Below, piece after piece: positions 62,960 through 64,000 of a stretch of 64,000 bases of DNA. The position numbers were made by a program, and so were the translations under genes. Location of the stretch: positions 537,095-601,094 of the forward strand of contig NZ_CP087114.1 of NCBI RefSeq assembly GCF_022559585.1. Direction: 5' to 3'. The notes under the pieces are model-generated. The model was not told where the DNA came from and made no database searches. It saw only the letters and a list, made by a program, of their open reading frames with translations. Position 1 is the stretch's first letter. Every line of letters begins with the position of its first letter. Source of the DNA: Bartonella machadoae (GTDB lineage Bacteria > Pseudomonadota > Alphaproteobacteria > Rhizobiales > Rhizobiaceae).

Positions 62960-63164
62960 ATGCCACATCACTGAGATGTTGACGTTGCGTTTTGGCTTTT
63001 TCAATCACATTCAACAGATCCGATTTTAACCAACGCGATAAAGAACCCAATTTTAAGGGCTTTGGTAAAGATCCATTGGTGACATGGCGACGGAATGTTG
63101 AAACGCTTATATGCAATAATTTTGCACTTTCGCGGTCTGTAAGAAGAACATCATTTTCAGTCAT
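62958..63164 (-). CDS. AlpA-family helix-turn-helix regulator/excisionase (second copy)
   Basis: 68 residues, differing from the gene at 84-290 at two positions (TNGSLPKPLKLGSLSR). Same helix-turn-helix start, LLTDRESAKLLHISVSTFRR. It stands upstream of the primase remnant and DUF3987 gene and downstream of the integrase, as in P4-like islands. It is intact, although its integrase is not. Confidence 0.85.
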   Translation of the reverse strand: MTENDVLLTDRESAKLLHISVSTFRRHVTNGSLPKPLKLGSLSRWLKSDLLNVIEKAKTQRQHLSDVA

Positions 63165-63336
63165 AACTAAATCCTTTCAATCTAAAAATAGTAACAAATC
63201 ATAAGTATTTATTAACCATATTTTATTGAGATTTGAAAGTAAGTTTAATCATAAAAAACAGTACTTTATGATGTATTTTCTCATTTGATAATTTATGAGT
63301 CTTATTGAAACGGAATGAGAGAACGAAGAGAGAAAG

Positions 63337-63350
63337 TTATCCACAGATAA
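63337..63350. promoter_or_regulatory. DnaA-box-like palindrome (second good copy)
   Basis: TTATCCACAGATAA in the alpA-int spacer, same as 463-476. Perfect conservation in all three alpA-int copies. Confidence 0.5.
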
Positions 63351-63382
63351 TGGAATAAAAATGGGGTACAAGCCCCCATCTT

Positions 63383-64000
63383 TTAAGATTTGCTCGTGAC
63401 ATAGGCAGCCCATTTATCCATATAAACACGACGCTGCTCTAAATAGTCAGTACGACGGTAGGCACGCTCTACTTTACCCCCGACCACATGACCTAGAATG
63501 GTTTCAGCTACCTCAAAAGGAGCATCTGTTGTTTCAGCTAACCAATCACGTAAACTAGAGCGAAAACCATGCGGACAAGCATCAAGTCCAGTTTTTTGCA
63601 TATATTGAGTCATACAATTTATACCAAGGGGACCCCGACCGGTTGCAGAGAAAAAGAAATCATTGCGAGAAAGCAGGCGTGCTTGTTTCAAAATTTCTAA
63701 TGCCTCTGATGATAAAGGCACGCGAAATTCTGTTGTAGCATCACGCCTTCCTTTCATATTCTCAGCAGGGATGGTCCATATATCACCATCAACTTGATCT
63801 TTATGGATATGACGCAAAGGATAGGTACGAACGCCTGTAAGGATAAGCAAACGCAAAGCCAAATGTGTCATGGTTGTTGTGTTGCAGAGTGTTTATAAAA
63901 AGCCGGTATATCTTTCCAATCCATAGCCGGTACGTTTTGCGTTTTATGGCGTTGTTTGCCTAAAGAGGGCGCGTGCTTTTTCTGTTGCTTGCAAATCAAC
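63383..64000 (-). pseudogene. Integrase, frameshifted second copy (partial at window end)
   Basis: The catalytic domain is readable from MTHLALRLLILTGVRTYPL to WAAYVTSKS, with R, HGFR, LGHVVGG and AYRRTD intact. Upstream, an extra A near 63962 (CCTAAAGAGGG against CCTAAGAGGG) puts the frame into a stop within about six codons, and a missing T near 63891 restores it. The product is therefore cut in the middle. Its N-terminal part lies beyond the window. Small differences from the intact copy (LGHVVGG against LSHTVGG) show the two are separate lineages, not one sequence misassembled. Confidence 0.85.

Larger units (their letters stand above)
62874..64000. repeat. Long direct repeat, copy B
   Basis: Near-identical to 1-1126, same orientation, cut by the window end. 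It contains a terminator hairpin, the alpA-like gene, spacer and the 3' part of a frameshifted integrase. Confidence 0.9.

Overview
The window reads as a chromosome segment of a Bartonella species (alphaproteobacterium, order Hyphomicrobiales). The evidence is the AT-rich sequence, a complete hemin uptake locus (hutA, hemS, hutB, hutC, hmuV and a divergent tonB), an Hbp/Omp25-type outer membrane protein, filamentous haemagglutinin debris beside phage-type integrases, and a rhizobial-type gene order: ccmI-ccmE-ccmF-ccmH, degP, two-component pair, glnE, then pleC. The species cannot be fixed from sequence reading alone. No rRNA, tRNA or CRISPR array was recognised.

Layout. (1) 1-6.9 kb is accessory DNA: the right end of an integrative element (AlpA regulator and intact tyrosine integrase), two broken C-terminal fragments of FhaB/CdiA-like haemagglutinins, each followed by a small cysteine-rich lipoprotein gene, then a second, decayed alpA-int end. 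(2) 7.2-48 kb is mostly core backbone: cytochrome c maturation, DegP, a two-component system, GlnE, an Hbp porin, Ogt, PleC-like kinase, PepN, a UDG, the thiCOSGED operon, an isolated phage tail-collar gene in degraded surroundings, the hemin locus, Slt, DapA, SmpB and a second UDG. Four intergenic sites in this backbone, and one in the fha region, carry short 5' fragments of the same integrase with a common outer boundary. (3) About 49-64 kb is a second integrative element on the minus strand, read right to left: integrase (frameshifted), AlpA, primase remnant, DUF3987 protein, a 1654-residue single-polypeptide restriction-modification enzyme bracketed by about 215-bp inverted repeats, a structured RNA-like leader, and five tandem paralogues of a hexapeptide-repeat (left-handed beta-helix) protein.

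How the genes work together. The backbone covers heme metabolism from three sides: import (HutA/TonB/HutBC/HmuV), cytosolic handling (HemS) and attachment to cytochromes (CcmE/F/H). The thi genes form one overlapping thiamine operon. The accessory parts resemble P4-like satellite elements (integrase, AlpA, primase/helicase-like genes, defence cargo). The least explained parts are the beta-helix array with its leader and GC-rich spacers, and the dispersed integrase 5' fragments, several of which share the same inactivating lesions and so look copied after the gene was already dead.
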